From Alphaproteobacteria bacterium (GTDB lineage Bacteria > Pseudomonadota > Alphaproteobacteria > Reyranellales > Reyranellaceae): a stretch of DNA of 64,000 nucleotides. A model generated the notes under the pieces. The model saw only the letters and a program-made list of their open reading frames with translations. It made no database searches and was not told where the DNA came from. The DNA lies in assembly GCA_017308235.1 (NCBI GenBank), contig JAFKFL010000013.1, positions 1 through 64,000 of the forward strand. The letters run 5' to 3'. Shown here in pieces: positions 53,267 through 63,459 of the stretch; positions within the stretch are counted from its first letter, which is position 1; every line of letters begins with the position of its first letter. A program made the translations under genes and the position numbers.

Positions 53267-54123
53267 CGACGGCCGGCGATCGCCTTCAAGCCTTCGCGAT
53301 AGGTTGGATAAAGCAGGCCGACGCCGAGCTCGCGTTTCATCCGGTCGTTTCGCACCCGCCGGTTCTCCGCATAGAAAGAGCGCGCCATCGCGGTCATGGT
53401 TGGCGAGACCTGCTCCCAGGATTGGAGCGACGGAGGGGGCACGCCCAGCAGTTCGCAGGCGAAGGCCATCACTTCCGCGCTCGATGCAGGCAGATCGTCG
53501 GCGATATTGTAGATCGCACCGGGCTCGCCGCGCGTCATCGCCATCACGACGGCTTGTGCAAGGTCGGCAACATGGATGCGTGAAAAAACCTGGCCGGGCT
53601 TGTCGATGCGTTTGGCCGTGCCCGCCATCACCTGGTCGATTGGACTGCGGCCCGGCCCGTAGATACCGGGCAGGCGAAAGACATCGACGGCAGTGCCGGT
53701 CTTCTGGCCCAGTGCTTGCCAGGCCCGCTCGGCAGCCAGCCGTTCGATGCTGCGTGGCTGACTGGGCGCGGGTGGGGTCGACTCATCCACCCATGCGCCG
53801 CCGTGGTCGCCGTAGACGCCGGTCGTCGAGAGGTAGCCCAGCCAGCGGGCGCCGCCCAACCGGTCGGCGCATTGGCGCAGGGCAGGATCTCCCGTGGCAC
53901 CGGGTGCGATCGTGCACAGGATGTGGGTTGCGGTGGCCAGCGCGTCGGACGGCACGGCCGATGTGCCATCGAACACCAGGGCATCGATCCCTGCTGTGCG
54001 CAGTTCGCCGGCTTTTTCAGGCTGGGTGCAGGTGCCGCCAACCTGCCAGCCTCGCGATCTGGCAAGCTTGGCAATTTCAAGGCCGCTGAAGCCCAGGCCG
54101 AAGATGAAAAGACGTCCTGTCAT
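53263..54123 (-). CDS. NAD(P)-binding epimerase-like protein (YeeZ-type)
   Basis: 286 residues of the atypical extended-SDR group: cofactor loop FGLGFSGLEIA, then CTIAPG, LGYLSTTGVYGDHGG and a later RLPGIYGPGRSPID. The canonical YxxxK is not evident (the T/TTGVYGD segment is retained), as in YeeZ-type proteins. Function is unassigned; it may handle a nucleotide sugar or other metabolite. Confidence 0.85.
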   Translation of the reverse strand: MTGRLFIFGLGFSGLEIAKLARSRGWQVGGTCTQPEKAGELRTAGIDALVFDGTSAVPSDALATATHILCTIAPGATGDPALRQCADRLGGARWLGYLSTTGVYGDHGGAWVDESTPPAPSQPRSIERLAAERAWQALGQKTGTAVDVFRLPGIYGPGRSPIDQVMAGTAKRIDKPGQVFSRIHVADLAQAVVMAMTRGEPGAIYNIADDLPASSAEVMAFACELLGVPPPSLQSWEQVSPTMTAMARSFYAENRRVRNDRMKRELGVGLLYPTYREGLKAIAGRR

Positions 54124-54159
54124 CTTGTCAGGATCGTCGTGTCGCGGTTCTTTTCAACC

Positions 54160-54987
54160 ATGTTCTCTGCTCGCTGTGTCTCGGTCCTGTTGGGGGCTAC
54201 GCTGTTGGCGACAGCCTCGCCCGTGGCGGCGCAAAGTACCGGTGCGTTTGCGTCGACGCCCGACAATCTGCGCCGCTATCGGGAATGCATGTCGCTTGCC
54301 CATCAGGAGCCTTTGCGCGCGTTGCCTCTCGCCGAGAAGTGGAAGGGTCAGGGCGGCGGCCTGGGCGCGCGGCACTGCAAGGCGATCGCGATGCTCGAGG
54401 CAGGCCGCCATGCCGAAGCCGCGACGGAACTCGAAGCGATTGCACGCGACATGGGGCAGGAGCGGCCCGGCTTGCGGGCGGAGCTATGGGCGCAGGCAGG
54501 TCAGGCTTGGACGGGGGCGGGTCAAATCGACAAGGCCGCGGCGGCGCAAAGCAAGGCGCTCGATCTCAAGGCCGACGATGCCGACCTGTGGGTCGACCGT
54601 GGACTCAGCTATGCCACTTTGCGCGACTGGCCGCGTGCCATCTCCGACTTCGATCGGGCCTTGGTGCTGCGCCGCGACAACGTGGAGATCCTGGTGCTGC
54701 GCTCGGCCGCGTGGCGCAATACAGGCGGATTCGACCGGTCGCTCGCCGACGCCGATCTCGCGCTCAAGATCGCACCGGACAATACCGGCGCGTTGCTCGA
54801 GCGCGGGTTCACTTACCTTGCACGCCATGACAAGGGACGCGCGCAGGCGGACTTCAACAAGGTGCTGAGCCTCGTTCCGCCAGGTTCGGAAGCGGCGCAG
54901 CGCGCCGAGGCCGGATTGCGCGGCGAGGCTTCTGCCGGCACGCCCCCCGCGACCAGTCGCCCCGCTCCGAACGGGGCGACACGGTAG
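54160..54987 (+). CDS. Secreted TPR protein
   Basis: 275 residues: a signal peptide (FSARCVSVLLGATLLATASPVAAQ) and about five helical repeats, the clearest being LWVDRGLSYATLRDWPRAISDFDRAL and ALLERGFTYLARHDKGRAQADFNKVL. The Pro/Ala/Thr-rich tail is disordered. The ATG lacks a strong ribosome-binding site; a GTG seven codons upstream is an alternative. It is predicted periplasmic, with a scaffold role likely. Confidence 0.85.
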   Translation: MFSARCVSVLLGATLLATASPVAAQSTGAFASTPDNLRRYRECMSLAHQEPLRALPLAEKWKGQGGGLGARHCKAIAMLEAGRHAEAATELEAIARDMGQERPGLRAELWAQAGQAWTGAGQIDKAAAAQSKALDLKADDADLWVDRGLSYATLRDWPRAISDFDRALVLRRDNVEILVLRSAAWRNTGGFDRSLADADLALKIAPDNTGALLERGFTYLARHDKGRAQADFNKVLSLVPPGSEAAQRAEAGLRGEASAGTPPATSRPAPNGATR

Positions 54988-55020
54988 CGCCCTGACGTCT
55001 CCTCATGTAAGAGCCCAAAG

Positions 55021-55668
55021 ATGAAACGCTTCCTCCTCTCGCTTGCCCTGCTGTTCACCGCCGGGATGGCGACCGCCTTCGCGCAGAAGCCAGCAGCCGA
55101 GCCCCAGGTCACCCCGTATTATCCGGCCCCGCCGCCGGAGCTCGCGCCCAAGACCGACCAGGGAATGCCGGTCGACAACCTGACCTCGCCCCTGGCGCAG
55201 GATCAGGCCAAGATCACGCGCACCGCGATCGATTCAGATGCCGAAGCCCAGTTGTTCGCCACCGCGGACCACATCGTCTGGGGTCGCTACGCCAAGGTGA
55301 AAGGCGAGAAGCCCGGCAGCGTGACCGTGACCAAGGGCGGCGTGTGGACGGTGAAGGGCCGTATCGACAGCACCGCCCCGGGAGCCGACGGCGATTACGC
55401 ATCGATCGACGGTGTCATCGAGAAGATCGCCGCCAACAACATCACCATCCGTGGCGAGGTCGCCTTCCGCGTCGCCAAGATCCAGAACGGTGTCGCCTGC
55501 AAGGTGGCCGGCGCGCTGCATTTCCGCCGCTCCGGGAAATCGCACATCTGGCGGCTCACCGAAGGCGAAAATCCATGCGACGGCTCGCGCGAGTTGTTCG
55601 ACCTTGTCTATGAAAAGCCGGCCACCGAGAAACCGGCCGAGAAAAAGCCGACGCCCAGGCGCGGCTGA
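55021..55668 (+). CDS. Secreted hypothetical protein
   Basis: 215 residues: a signal peptide (KRFLLSLALLFTAGMATAFAQ), a proline-rich linker (VTPYYPAPPPELAP) and a beta-rich domain (GSVTVTKGGVWTVKGRID..DGVIEKIAANNITIRGEVAFRV..CKVAGALHFRRSGKSHIWRL) with two Cys, ending in a Lys/Pro tail. No catalytic motif or family is recognised. It follows the TPR gene by 33 bases and is probably co-transcribed. Confidence 0.75.
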   Translation: MKRFLLSLALLFTAGMATAFAQKPAAEPQVTPYYPAPPPELAPKTDQGMPVDNLTSPLAQDQAKITRTAIDSDAEAQLFATADHIVWGRYAKVKGEKPGSVTVTKGGVWTVKGRIDSTAPGADGDYASIDGVIEKIAANNITIRGEVAFRVAKIQNGVACKVAGALHFRRSGKSHIWRLTEGENPCDGSRELFDLVYEKPATEKPAEKKPTPRRG

Positions 55669-55676
55669 CGGCAGGA

Positions 55677-56132
55677 CTACTGAGCAGGAGAGCGTAGCTT
55701 CTCGATCTCCAGGCGCGCCAGTTGATCGGCGCGTTCGTTCTCGACATGGCCGCTATGGCCTTTGACCCAGGCCCAATGGACCTTGTGGGGGGCGACGGCC
55801 GCGACAAGGCGCTGCCAGAGCTCCACGTTTTTCACCGCCTTCTTGTCGGCGGTCCGCCAGCCGTTCTTCTTCCAGCCGTGGATCCACTTGGTCGCGCCGT
55901 CGAGGACGTAGCGGCTGTCTGTGTAGAGCTTCACCTCGCAAGGACGCTTCAGCGCCTCGAGGCCGGAGATGGCGCCCATCAATTCCATGCGATTGTTGGT
56001 CGTGGAAGCATCGCCGCCCGACAACTCGCGCTCACGGTCGCCCATGCGCAGGATCGCGGCCCATCCGCCGGGCCCCGGATTGCCGCTGCAGGCGCCGTCG
56101 GTGAAGATCTCGACCTCGGGCTTGTCGGTCAC
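55677..56132 (-). CDS. rnhA: Ribonuclease HI
   Basis: 151 residues with the four catalytic acids in [11 protein letters not shown] (Asp), NRMELMG (Glu), YTDSRYV (Asp) and NERADQLA (Asp), plus the basic handle [16 protein letters not shown]. It cleaves the RNA strand of RNA-DNA hybrids. Its start overlaps the thrB stop by four bases, so ispH-thrB-rnhA form one operon. Confidence 0.97.
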   Translation of the reverse strand: MTDKPEVEIFTDGACSGNPGPGGWAAILRMGDRERELSGGDASTTNNRMELMGAISGLEALKRPCEVKLYTDSRYVLDGATKWIHGWKKNGWRTADKKAVKNVELWQRLVAAVAPHKVHWAWVKGHSGHVENERADQLARLEIEKLRSPAQ

Positions 56133-57088
56133 AAGCCGTATTCCGTGAGCGAAGAGGCGCTGCGGTGGAAACGGAGATAGGCAAGGAACTCGAGCGGGTC
56201 CTTGCGCTTCACCAACGCGTTGGCTGGCGTATGGATCCAGTCGTAGAGACGGGTCAGCAGGAAGCGCAACGCGGCGCCCCGCGCCAACAGCGGAAGCGCC
56301 TGGCGTTCCGCCGCTTCGAGGGGACGCACCTTTTCATAGGCCTGCAAGAGCGCGCGAGCCTTTGTTGCATTGAATGAACGGTCAGGCTCGAAGCACCAGG
56401 CGTTGAGGCAGATCGCGACGTCGTAGGCGAGCGAGTCGTTGCAGGCGAAATAGAAGTCGATCAGCCCCGAAAGCTTGTCGTGGAGGAAGAAGACATTGTC
56501 GTTGAAGAGGTCGGCATGGATGACGCCAGCCGGCAAGGCTTTCGGCCAATGGGCCTCAAGGTCATCGAGCTCTGCCTGCAACTCTCGCACCAGTCCTCGC
56601 GCGACGTCGTCAGCGCCGGCGCGGCTGCCGTCGAACAGGGGTCGCCAGCCCGCAACCGAGAGGGCGTTGGGTCGCTTCAGCTTGAAATCCTGACCGGCAA
56701 GATGCAGGCCCGCGAGCGCGGCGCCGACCGGGCCGCAATGCTTCACGGCGATGCGGCGCGGCCACATGCCATGCAGGAAGCTTGTGATGGCGGCAGGCTT
56801 GCCGGCCAGGCGACGCAACGCCTTGCCATCGCGGCCATGGATCGGCCGCGGGCAGTTGATGCCGCGATCTGCCAGATGATCCATCAGGCCGAGGAAGAAA
56901 GGCAGATCCTTCGGATCGACACGCTTTTCGTAGAGCGTGACCATGTACTGACCTTTGGTCGTGGTCAGCAGGTAGTTCGAGTTCTCGACGCCTTCGGCGA
57001 TACCCTTGAAAGCATCGGCTTCGCCGATGTCGTACTCTACGAGAAAGGCCTCAAGCTCGGCATCGCTCACTTCCGTGTAGACGGCCAT
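56129..57088 (-). CDS. thrB: Homoserine kinase, choline-kinase-like type (ThrB2)
   Basis: 319 residues with an aminoglycoside-phosphotransferase fold: [11 protein letters not shown] (ATP loop), [13 protein letters not shown] (Brenner-type catalytic Asp) and [16 protein letters not shown] (metal-binding Asp). This is the alphaproteobacterial ThrB, unrelated to the GHMP homoserine kinase. It makes O-phosphohomoserine for threonine synthesis. Its ATG overlaps the ispH stop by one base (TGATG). Confidence 0.95.
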   Translation of the reverse strand: MAVYTEVSDAELEAFLVEYDIGEADAFKGIAEGVENSNYLLTTTKGQYMVTLYEKRVDPKDLPFFLGLMDHLADRGINCPRPIHGRDGKALRRLAGKPAAITSFLHGMWPRRIAVKHCGPVGAALAGLHLAGQDFKLKRPNALSVAGWRPLFDGSRAGADDVARGLVRELQAELDDLEAHWPKALPAGVIHADLFNDNVFFLHDKLSGLIDFYFACNDSLAYDVAICLNAWCFEPDRSFNATKARALLQAYEKVRPLEAAERQALPLLARGAALRFLLTRLYDWIHTPANALVKRKDPLEFLAYLRFHRSASSLTEYGL

Positions 57089-58038
57089 CAATCCACCAGT
57101 TCGCGCGGCAGCTTGAAGACGACATGCTCCTCGGTCGTGCGCACTTCCTCGATCGTGATGTCGTAACGGCGGCGGCACAGACCGACCAGCTCCTCGACCA
57201 GATGCTCCGGTGCCGATGCGCCCGCCGTGATACCGAGCCTTTTCGAATCGCCCAACCATTCCCAGTCCATCTCGGCGGCGCGCTGGACCAGGCGGGATTT
57301 GGTGCATCCGCAGTTGGCTGCGACTTCCACGAGGCGCAGCGAATTGGACGAGTTGGGCGCACCGATCACGACCAGGGCATCGCATCTGCCGGCGATCGCC
57401 TTCACGGCCTCCTGGCGATTGGTCGTCGCGTAGCAGATGTCTTCCTTCTTCGGACCATGGATCGCCGGAAAGCGGCGGCGCAGGACGGCAACGATGCCGA
57501 TCGTGTCGTCGATCGAGAGCGTCGTTTGCGTGGCGTAGGCAAGCCTGAGGGGATCGGGCACGATCACCGCTTCCGCCTGCTCGATATCCTCGACCAGGAT
57601 CACCGCCTTGGGGGGCAGCTGGCCCATGGTGCCGACCACCTCCGGATGGCCTTCGTGGCCGATCAGGATCACCGTGCGTCCGAGCTCGGCATGGCGTTCG
57701 GCCTCACGATGAACCTTGGAAACGAGCGGGCACGTGGCGTCGAGGTAGAGGAGCCGGCGGCGCGCGGCTTCGGCCGGCACTTTCTTCGGCACGCCATGCG
57801 CCGAGAAGACCACCGGCCGATCGTCTGGCACTTCGTTCAGCTCCTCGACGAAGATCGCGCCCTTGGCCTCCAGCGCTTCAACCACGGACCGATTGTGCAC
57901 GATTTCGTGTCGCACATAGACGGGGCGGCCGTAACACGCGATGGCGCGTTCAACGATCTGGATAGCGCGCTCGACTCCGGCGCAAAAGCCACGCGGGCTG
58001 GCCAACAGGATCGTGAGTGGGTTCTTCGCCTTGGTCAT
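57088..58038 (-). CDS. ispH: 4-hydroxy-3-methylbut-2-enyl diphosphate reductase
   Basis: 316 residues from the ATG at 58038; an upstream ATG at 58071 would add 11 residues. The three cluster Cys are in [17 protein letters not shown] and ICYATTNRQ, with the substrate-binding [21 protein letters not shown] and [11 protein letters not shown] segments. It makes IPP and DMAPP in the last step of the MEP isoprenoid pathway. The frequent ispH-thrB-rnhA order of alphaproteobacteria is kept. Confidence 0.97.
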   Translation of the reverse strand: MTKAKNPLTILLASPRGFCAGVERAIQIVERAIACYGRPVYVRHEIVHNRSVVEALEAKGAIFVEELNEVPDDRPVVFSAHGVPKKVPAEAARRRLLYLDATCPLVSKVHREAERHAELGRTVILIGHEGHPEVVGTMGQLPPKAVILVEDIEQAEAVIVPDPLRLAYATQTTLSIDDTIGIVAVLRRRFPAIHGPKKEDICYATTNRQEAVKAIAGRCDALVVIGAPNSSNSLRLVEVAANCGCTKSRLVQRAAEMDWEWLGDSKRLGITAGASAPEHLVEELVGLCRRRYDITIEEVRTTEEHVVFKLPRELVD

Positions 58039-58174
58039 GAATAGACGACGATCACCAAAAACGGACAGCATGCGTGCGAAGCCGCTCGCTTGCGGGTCCG
58101 CAGACCATTGCCTAGACTCGCCCCGACGGACAGGCGCGGCACCGTAACAAAGCCGCCGCTACGGGGAAAGCAAC

Positions 58175-58417
58175 ATGACTGAACCGGTTGTCGCGGCCAA
58201 GGCACCCAACAAGGTGGCACTTGAAGCAGGCAAGGACTATTGGTGGTGCGCCTGCGGCAGGAGCCAAAAGCAGCCCTTTTGCGATGGCTCTCACAAGGAC
58301 ACCGGCTTCACACCGATGAAATATACGGCCGAGAAATCGGGCGACCATTGGCTTTGCGCCTGCAAGCATTCCGGAAAAAAGCCGCTGTGCGACGGCACGC
58401 ACAAGACCCTCGCATGA
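58175..58417 (+). CDS. CDGSH iron-sulfur protein, two-motif type
   Basis: 80 residues with two CDGSH fingers: CACGRS..PFCDGSHK and CACKHS..PLCDGTHK. Each gives a 3Cys-1His [2Fe-2S] site, as in MitoNEET-type bacterial proteins. Redox or Fe-S handling is likely. Its stop overlaps the next ATG by four bases. Confidence 0.93.
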   Translation: MTEPVVAAKAPNKVALEAGKDYWWCACGRSQKQPFCDGSHKDTGFTPMKYTAEKSGDHWLCACKHSGKKPLCDGTHKTLA

Positions 58418-58950
58418 TCGACGGAAAATTCGTTTCCCTGGCACCGTTGGCGCTGGCGCTTGTCGTCTGCGGCTGCGGTCCGTCTAACAAGGAACAGCTC
58501 GCGGCGGACTATTGCCCGCAGCCGTTCCAGGTGCAGGACGCCCAGACCTTGACCCGTTTCGCACCGGGGTCCGGCCGCGATCCGCGCGACGTCATGTTCG
58601 AGGCAGGCCTGTTGAACAGCTCTGCCGCCTGCTCGCTCGGCAAGCAGCAGATGAATGTCAACCTCGTGATTCAAATTGCAGTCACGCCGGGACCCGCAGT
58701 CGGCAAGGGCGTGACCAGCGTGCCTTACTTCGTGCGCGTTCTGGATGGCACCGGCCGGATCGTGCAGGGTCAGGAGTTCAATGCGGACTTCGATCTCGGC
58801 CCGTCCAGCGGGCGCCGCGGCTCCAAGGAGGAGCTCAGCCTGACGCTGCCCTTCGAGAAGCCGGCCGAGGCGGCGAGCTACCGCATCGCCGTGGGCCTCA
58901 AGCCGACGCCGGACGAGCTGGAGTACAACCGCCGCAACGCCGGCCGCTGA
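58414..58950 (+). CDS. Putative lipoprotein
   Basis: 178 residues. The N-terminus (DGKFVSLAPLALALVVCGCGPSN) is a lipoprotein signal with the lipid-attachment Cys in LVVCGCG. The mature domain is beta-rich with a Cys pair (DYCPQPF, AACSLG). It starts inside the CDGSH stop (ATGA), so the two are co-translated; a functional link is unknown. Confidence 0.8.
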   Translation: MIDGKFVSLAPLALALVVCGCGPSNKEQLAADYCPQPFQVQDAQTLTRFAPGSGRDPRDVMFEAGLLNSSAACSLGKQQMNVNLVIQIAVTPGPAVGKGVTSVPYFVRVLDGTGRIVQGQEFNADFDLGPSSGRRGSKEELSLTLPFEKPAEAASYRIAVGLKPTPDELEYNRRNAGR

Positions 58951-58958
58951 TCGGCGGC

Positions 58959-60773
58959 TCAGGTTTTGAGGAAGCCGGTGGAAAGCCAGGGCACGGCGGC
59001 GACCGCCACGAGGCCCAGCAGCAGCGCACCGAGATAGGGCCAGATGCGTTTCATGCCGGCATCTGGCGACACCTGGCCGATGGCGCAGGCGGCGTAGTAG
59101 CCGACGCCGAGCGGCGGAGCGAACAAGCCAATGCCCATCGCCAGGATCACGACCATGGCATAGTGCACCTCGTGCACGTGCGCCGCGCGCGCCATGGGGA
59201 AGAGGAGCGGACCGAACAGCACGATGGCGGGAATGCCTTCGAGCACGCTGCCCAGCACGATGAAGGCAAGGATCGAGATCAGCAGGAAGCCGAAACCGCC
59301 GCCCGGCACTTTGGACATGGCGAGTGCGAGGTCGCGCGAGAAACCTGACTGCGTCAACGCCCAGGCCATCGCCGTCGCGGTGCCGATGATCAGCAGGATC
59401 GCGCCCGACAGGCTCGCGGTCTCGAGCAGCATCGGGTAGATCCGCCGCCAGTCGAACTGGCGGTAGATCAGGAGCCCCATGACCGTGGCATAGGCGATGC
59501 CGATGGTGGAAACCTCGGTCGCTGTCGCCACGCCTTCGACCACCGCCGAACGGATGACGAAGGGCAGGAGAAGGGCGGGCAGTGCCACGACGAAAGCGCG
59601 GCCGATCGCCCCGCCACTGGCTCGTGTGCCGACTTTTTCATGACGGGATCGCCACCAGGCCACGAGGCCGAGCGCGAGCGCCAGCACGAAGCCCGGCAGC
59701 AGGCCGCCGGTGAACAGCGCTGCGATCGAGACGCCGGTTACCGAGCCGATGGTGATCAGCACCAGGCTGGGTGGGATGGTCTCGCTCATCGCGCCCGAGG
59801 CCGAGAGGATCGACACCATCTCGCCGTCGTTGGAGCCTCGCCGTTTCATCTCAGGGAACAGCACCGGCGCCACCGCGGCCATGTCGGCGGCTTTCGATCC
59901 CGAGATTCCCGACACCAGGTACATCGCGCCCAGCAGCACGTAGTAGAGGCCGCCACGCACATGGCCCAGCAGGCCGGCCAGGAAGGCCACCATGGCGCGT
60001 GCCATGCCGGTCATGTCGATCAGGAGGCCGAGGAACACGAACAAGGGCACGGCAAGCAGCACGAGCCCGCTCATGCCCTCGTCCATGCGCGAGACGACGA
60101 TGGTGAGCGGCACGCGCGTGACGCACATCAGGAAGACCAGCGTGGCCATGCCGAAGGCAAAGCCGATCGGCACGCCCAGCAGGACGCCGGCCGCGAGCAG
60201 CACAACGAAGAAGAAGACGAGATTCCAGTTGCCGATCGCCTTCAGGAGCGGCGCCGCGAAATAGAGTGCCGCCGCCAGGACGGCGAGCGTCGCGGCGACG
60301 ATCAAAAGCGATCCGAGGCGGAGGCGCAGGAGGCGCAGGAGGCAGGTGAGCAGCATCAGTGCCGCGCCGACGGGAATCGCGCCGGCGCGCACGATGTTCG
60401 ACCAGCCGAGCGCCGGCGTGACGATATCGTATTCTTCCATCGCGTAACTGCAGGCGACCGGCAGCAGGATGGCGAGGAACAGGGCCGGCACTGCGAGGGC
60501 GAGCGTTTCGGCATGGACGCGCCTCGCAGCCGGAAGTGCGCCGACGATCGCGGTAAGGCGCATATGCTGCGTTCGTTGCAGCGCCACCACCGCGCCCAGC
60601 ATGGCGAGCCACAGAAACAGGATCGACGCGAGCTCGTCGCTCCACACGAACGGGTGATGGAACACGAAGCGGCTGACGACGCCCGCCAGCAGCACGAAGA
60701 TCTCGACAAGCACCAGCGCCGCCGTGGGAAGCTCCACAGCGACGCGCAGCGCCTTTTCGATTCGTTCAGTCAC
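58959..60773 (-). CDS. TRAP transporter permease, fused DctQ-DctM
   Basis: 604 residues, about 16 hydrophobic segments. The first about 160 residues are DctQ-like (four helices, FVWSDELASILFLWLAMLGAVVAL). The rest is DctM-like (12 helices, with GIPIGFAFG-type, SGSKAADMAA and PPSLVLITIGS segments). The fusion of the small and large permease subunits occurs in some TRAP systems. With DctP it imports organic acids using the sodium or proton gradient. Confidence 0.93.
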   Translation of the reverse strand: MTERIEKALRVAVELPTAALVLVEIFVLLAGVVSRFVFHHPFVWSDELASILFLWLAMLGAVVALQRTQHMRLTAIVGALPAARRVHAETLALAVPALFLAILLPVACSYAMEEYDIVTPALGWSNIVRAGAIPVGAALMLLTCLLRLLRLRLGSLLIVAATLAVLAAALYFAAPLLKAIGNWNLVFFFVVLLAAGVLLGVPIGFAFGMATLVFLMCVTRVPLTIVVSRMDEGMSGLVLLAVPLFVFLGLLIDMTGMARAMVAFLAGLLGHVRGGLYYVLLGAMYLVSGISGSKAADMAAVAPVLFPEMKRRGSNDGEMVSILSASGAMSETIPPSLVLITIGSVTGVSIAALFTGGLLPGFVLALALGLVAWWRSRHEKVGTRASGGAIGRAFVVALPALLLPFVIRSAVVEGVATATEVSTIGIAYATVMGLLIYRQFDWRRIYPMLLETASLSGAILLIIGTATAMAWALTQSGFSRDLALAMSKVPGGGFGFLLISILAFIVLGSVLEGIPAIVLFGPLLFPMARAAHVHEVHYAMVVILAMGIGLFAPPLGVGYYAACAIGQVSPDAGMKRIWPYLGALLLGLVAVAAVPWLSTGFLKT

Positions 60774-60792
60774 GCCGGTCGGGCCTCGACGA

Positions 60793-61818
60793 TCAGGCCA
60801 GGTTGCCGACTGCCTTCTCCAGCGCGCCCCAGGCCTCGGTGCCGAACTTGCCCTTCCACTCCTCGTAGAAGCCGGCCTTCTTCAGCACGCCGCGGAAGGC
60901 CACGGGATCGGTCTCGACGAATTGCAGGCCCTTGCCCTTCAGCGTCTCGGCGACGGTGTTGTTCATCTTGGCGAGATCCTCGCGCTCGGCGACGGCCGAG
61001 GCGTTGAATTCGGCCTCGACGATCTCGCGCAGATCGGCCGGCATTGCCTCGAAGGCGCGCTTGTTGGCGAGGAACCAGAAGCCGTCCCACATGTGGTTGG
61101 TGATGGCGACGTACTTCTGCACTTCGTAGAGCTTGGCCGTGTCGATCAGCGACAGCGGGTTCTCCTGGCCGTCGACCACGTGGGTCTGCAGCGCCGAATA
61201 GACCTCGTTGAAGTTGATCGTGGTCGGCGAAGCGCCGAAGGCCTTGAACATGCTGGTCCAGAGCGGGCTTGCCGGCACGCGGATCTTGAAGCCGCTCAGA
61301 TCCTCCGGCGTCTTGATCGGCTTGGTCGAGCTGGTGATCTCGCGATAGCCGTTGTCGTACATCTTGGTGAAGGCGTAGAGCCCGCGCTTGGCGATTTCGC
61401 CGCGCACCAGGGTGCCGAGCGCGCCGTCCATGGTCGGCCAGACCTGACCATAGTCCTTGAAGGCGAAACCCACGCCGTTGATCGATGCGACCGGCACCAG
61501 GGTCGACAGGATCAGGCCCGAAAGCGTGAAGAATTCGAGCGCGCCCGAGCGGAGCTGGCTCAGCATGTCGGTGTCGGAACCGAGCTGGTTGTTCGGAAAC
61601 ACCTGGATCTCGACCCGGCCTCCGGTCTTCTCCTTGATACGAGCCGCCGCCTCCGCGGTGCGAATGGCGAGCGGATGGGTCACCGGTGCATTGTTGGCGT
61701 ACTTGTAGCTGAATTCGGCGGCATGGGCCGGCCGGGTACGGATCGCCACCAGGGGGAAGGCGGCAGCTCCCGCGACGGTGGTGGTGAGGAGGCGTCGGCG
61801 CGGCAGGCGAAACGTCAT
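60793..61818 (-). CDS. TRAP transporter substrate-binding protein (DctP)
   Basis: 341 residues. A twin-arginine-like signal (PRRRLLTTTVAGAAAFPLVA) is followed by a DctP-family domain with KIRVPASPLWTSMFKAFGA, which carries the carboxylate-binding Arg, and PLSLIDTAKLYEVQKYVAITNH. It delivers a carboxylate to the fused permease 20 bases downstream. The ligand is unknown. Confidence 0.93.
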   Translation of the reverse strand: MTFRLPRRRLLTTTVAGAAAFPLVAIRTRPAHAAEFSYKYANNAPVTHPLAIRTAEAAARIKEKTGGRVEIQVFPNNQLGSDTDMLSQLRSGALEFFTLSGLILSTLVPVASINGVGFAFKDYGQVWPTMDGALGTLVRGEIAKRGLYAFTKMYDNGYREITSSTKPIKTPEDLSGFKIRVPASPLWTSMFKAFGASPTTINFNEVYSALQTHVVDGQENPLSLIDTAKLYEVQKYVAITNHMWDGFWFLANKRAFEAMPADLREIVEAEFNASAVAEREDLAKMNNTVAETLKGKGLQFVETDPVAFRGVLKKAGFYEEWKGKFGTEAWGALEKAVGNLA

Positions 61819-62023
61819 GCGTTTACTCCGTAGGGCGGGCTCATTCGTGCCCGTCGTCGTTGCGTGAGGCGCACGGTATCCACAATGCGCGTGGGTATTG
61901 CAACGCCTCCTCTTGCGGCACGCGTCTCCAAATTTTTATCCGGTCCGCCATGCGATGGCTCGCTTGACTTGGATCGCGTGGCGACGCTCCATCGTGCACC
62001 CTTGTTGCGTTGGGAGGCTTCCC

Positions 62024-63367
62024 TTGAGCGCTTACGCGGATCGTTTGCAGGAGCTTGCGATTGCTGCCGCTGACCGTTGCACCGGCTGCGGCAAATGCTT
62101 CGAAGTCTGTCCGACCGCCCGAGAGATCGGTCTTGATGCGGGCGAGGCGACGCAGCGCGTGGCCGAGCTGTCGGCACTCACACGCGACGGCGCGGCTGCT
62201 ACCAGTGGGTTGGAACAGTGGTTGAACGCCTGCGACGGCAGCGCCCGCTGCACTGCCGCCTGTCCCGAGGGCATCAACGTCCGCCAGTGGATCACTATCG
62301 CCAAGCTGAAGGCTATCGAGGCAACTCGGCCCGTCGAGCAGGGCGCGGCCAATGCCGCCAGCCGCTTTCGTCACATGGCGCAGGCCGTCCGGCTTCTCGC
62401 CAGCATGCAGCTGCCGTCGGATACGCTGCGCCGCATCCTGGCGCCGGCCGAGAAGCGTGCGGCGGATGTGCTTTTCTATACGGGCTGCAATGTGTTGCGT
62501 ACGCCGCACATCGTTCTGAACGTGATGGACATCCTCGATGCGCTGAAGCTCGACTTCGACGTGGTCGGCGGCACTGCTCATTGCTGCGGCGTCTATCAGT
62601 TCCAGGAAGCTGACCTGCCGACCTATGAGCGCATTGGCCATCGCACCTTCCAGCGCTTTGGCCAGTCGGGCGCATCGCACGTTCTCACCTGGTGTCCGAC
62701 CTGCACCAAGAACTTCGGCGAGCTGGAAGAAGATGTCGAGGCGCCGTCTTTCGACCTTGGCCATGTGAGCGAATTCCTTGCGGCCAACCTCGATGCGCTG
62801 AAGGCCGGCTTCAAGGCCGAGCAACCCAGGCGCCGCGTGGTCGTCCACGAGCATCTGGGCATCGGCGCCACCGTCGAGAGCATCGCCAAGCTCCTGCGGG
62901 CCGTGCCCAACCTGGAGCTGATCGAGCTGCCGCAGGACTCGGGCTTCTCCTATGCCTGCGGCGGCGTGGCGGCGAAGTACAAGGAGCGGGAGGCGGCGAT
63001 CCATCGCGGCCTGGCGGAAGCGGCGGTCGCAGCCGGCGCCGACACCATCGTCACCATGTATCACTCCTGCCATCGCGCCTTCGCCGGTGCCGAAGCGGTC
63101 TATCCGCTCAAGGTGGTGAACTTCACCGACGTGATCGCCGAGGCCCTCGGCCGCGGCGGTCATCCCGACTACTACAGTCTCTACAAGAAGGGGGGCGCCA
63201 TGGACGAGGCCGTGGCTGCCGCGCGCAAATTCCTGCAGAGCAACGGAGTCAAGATCGACGAGGCTTCGGTCCAGTCGCTGACCGCCGACATCTTCAATGA
63301 AACCGGCCTGGCCGGTTCGCGCGAAGCCTTCGCGAGCGCCTTCACGGAACTCGCCCGCCAAGGCTGA
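62024..63367 (+). CDS. (Fe-S)-binding oxidoreductase subunit, GlpC/HdrD-like
   Basis: 447 residues from a TTG at 62024 with gggagg six bases upstream; the frame stays open further up without such a site. Two ferredoxin-type motifs (CTGCGKCFEVCP and CDGSARCTAACP) bind [4Fe-4S] clusters, and two CCG-type domains follow (HCCGVYQ, WCPTCTK; later CGGVAAKYKE and YHSCHRAF). This is the HdrD/GlpC/LutA-like layout used to move electrons between a flavin dehydrogenase and quinone or disulfide. No partner subunit is adjacent. Confidence 0.85.
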   Translation: MSAYADRLQELAIAAADRCTGCGKCFEVCPTAREIGLDAGEATQRVAELSALTRDGAAATSGLEQWLNACDGSARCTAACPEGINVRQWITIAKLKAIEATRPVEQGAANAASRFRHMAQAVRLLASMQLPSDTLRRILAPAEKRAADVLFYTGCNVLRTPHIVLNVMDILDALKLDFDVVGGTAHCCGVYQFQEADLPTYERIGHRTFQRFGQSGASHVLTWCPTCTKNFGELEEDVEAPSFDLGHVSEFLAANLDALKAGFKAEQPRRRVVVHEHLGIGATVESIAKLLRAVPNLELIELPQDSGFSYACGGVAAKYKEREAAIHRGLAEAAVAAGADTIVTMYHSCHRAFAGAEAVYPLKVVNFTDVIAEALGRGGHPDYYSLYKKGGAMDEAVAAARKFLQSNGVKIDEASVQSLTADIFNETGLAGSREAFASAFTELARQG

Positions 63368-63459
63368 TGGGCGGGGCTGATCCTGCTCCCGTCCTACTCC
63401 CTTTTCCCGGTGGACGGGGCGAAGGGCGCTGCCTATGGTCGGCCCACTCAGACGATCCC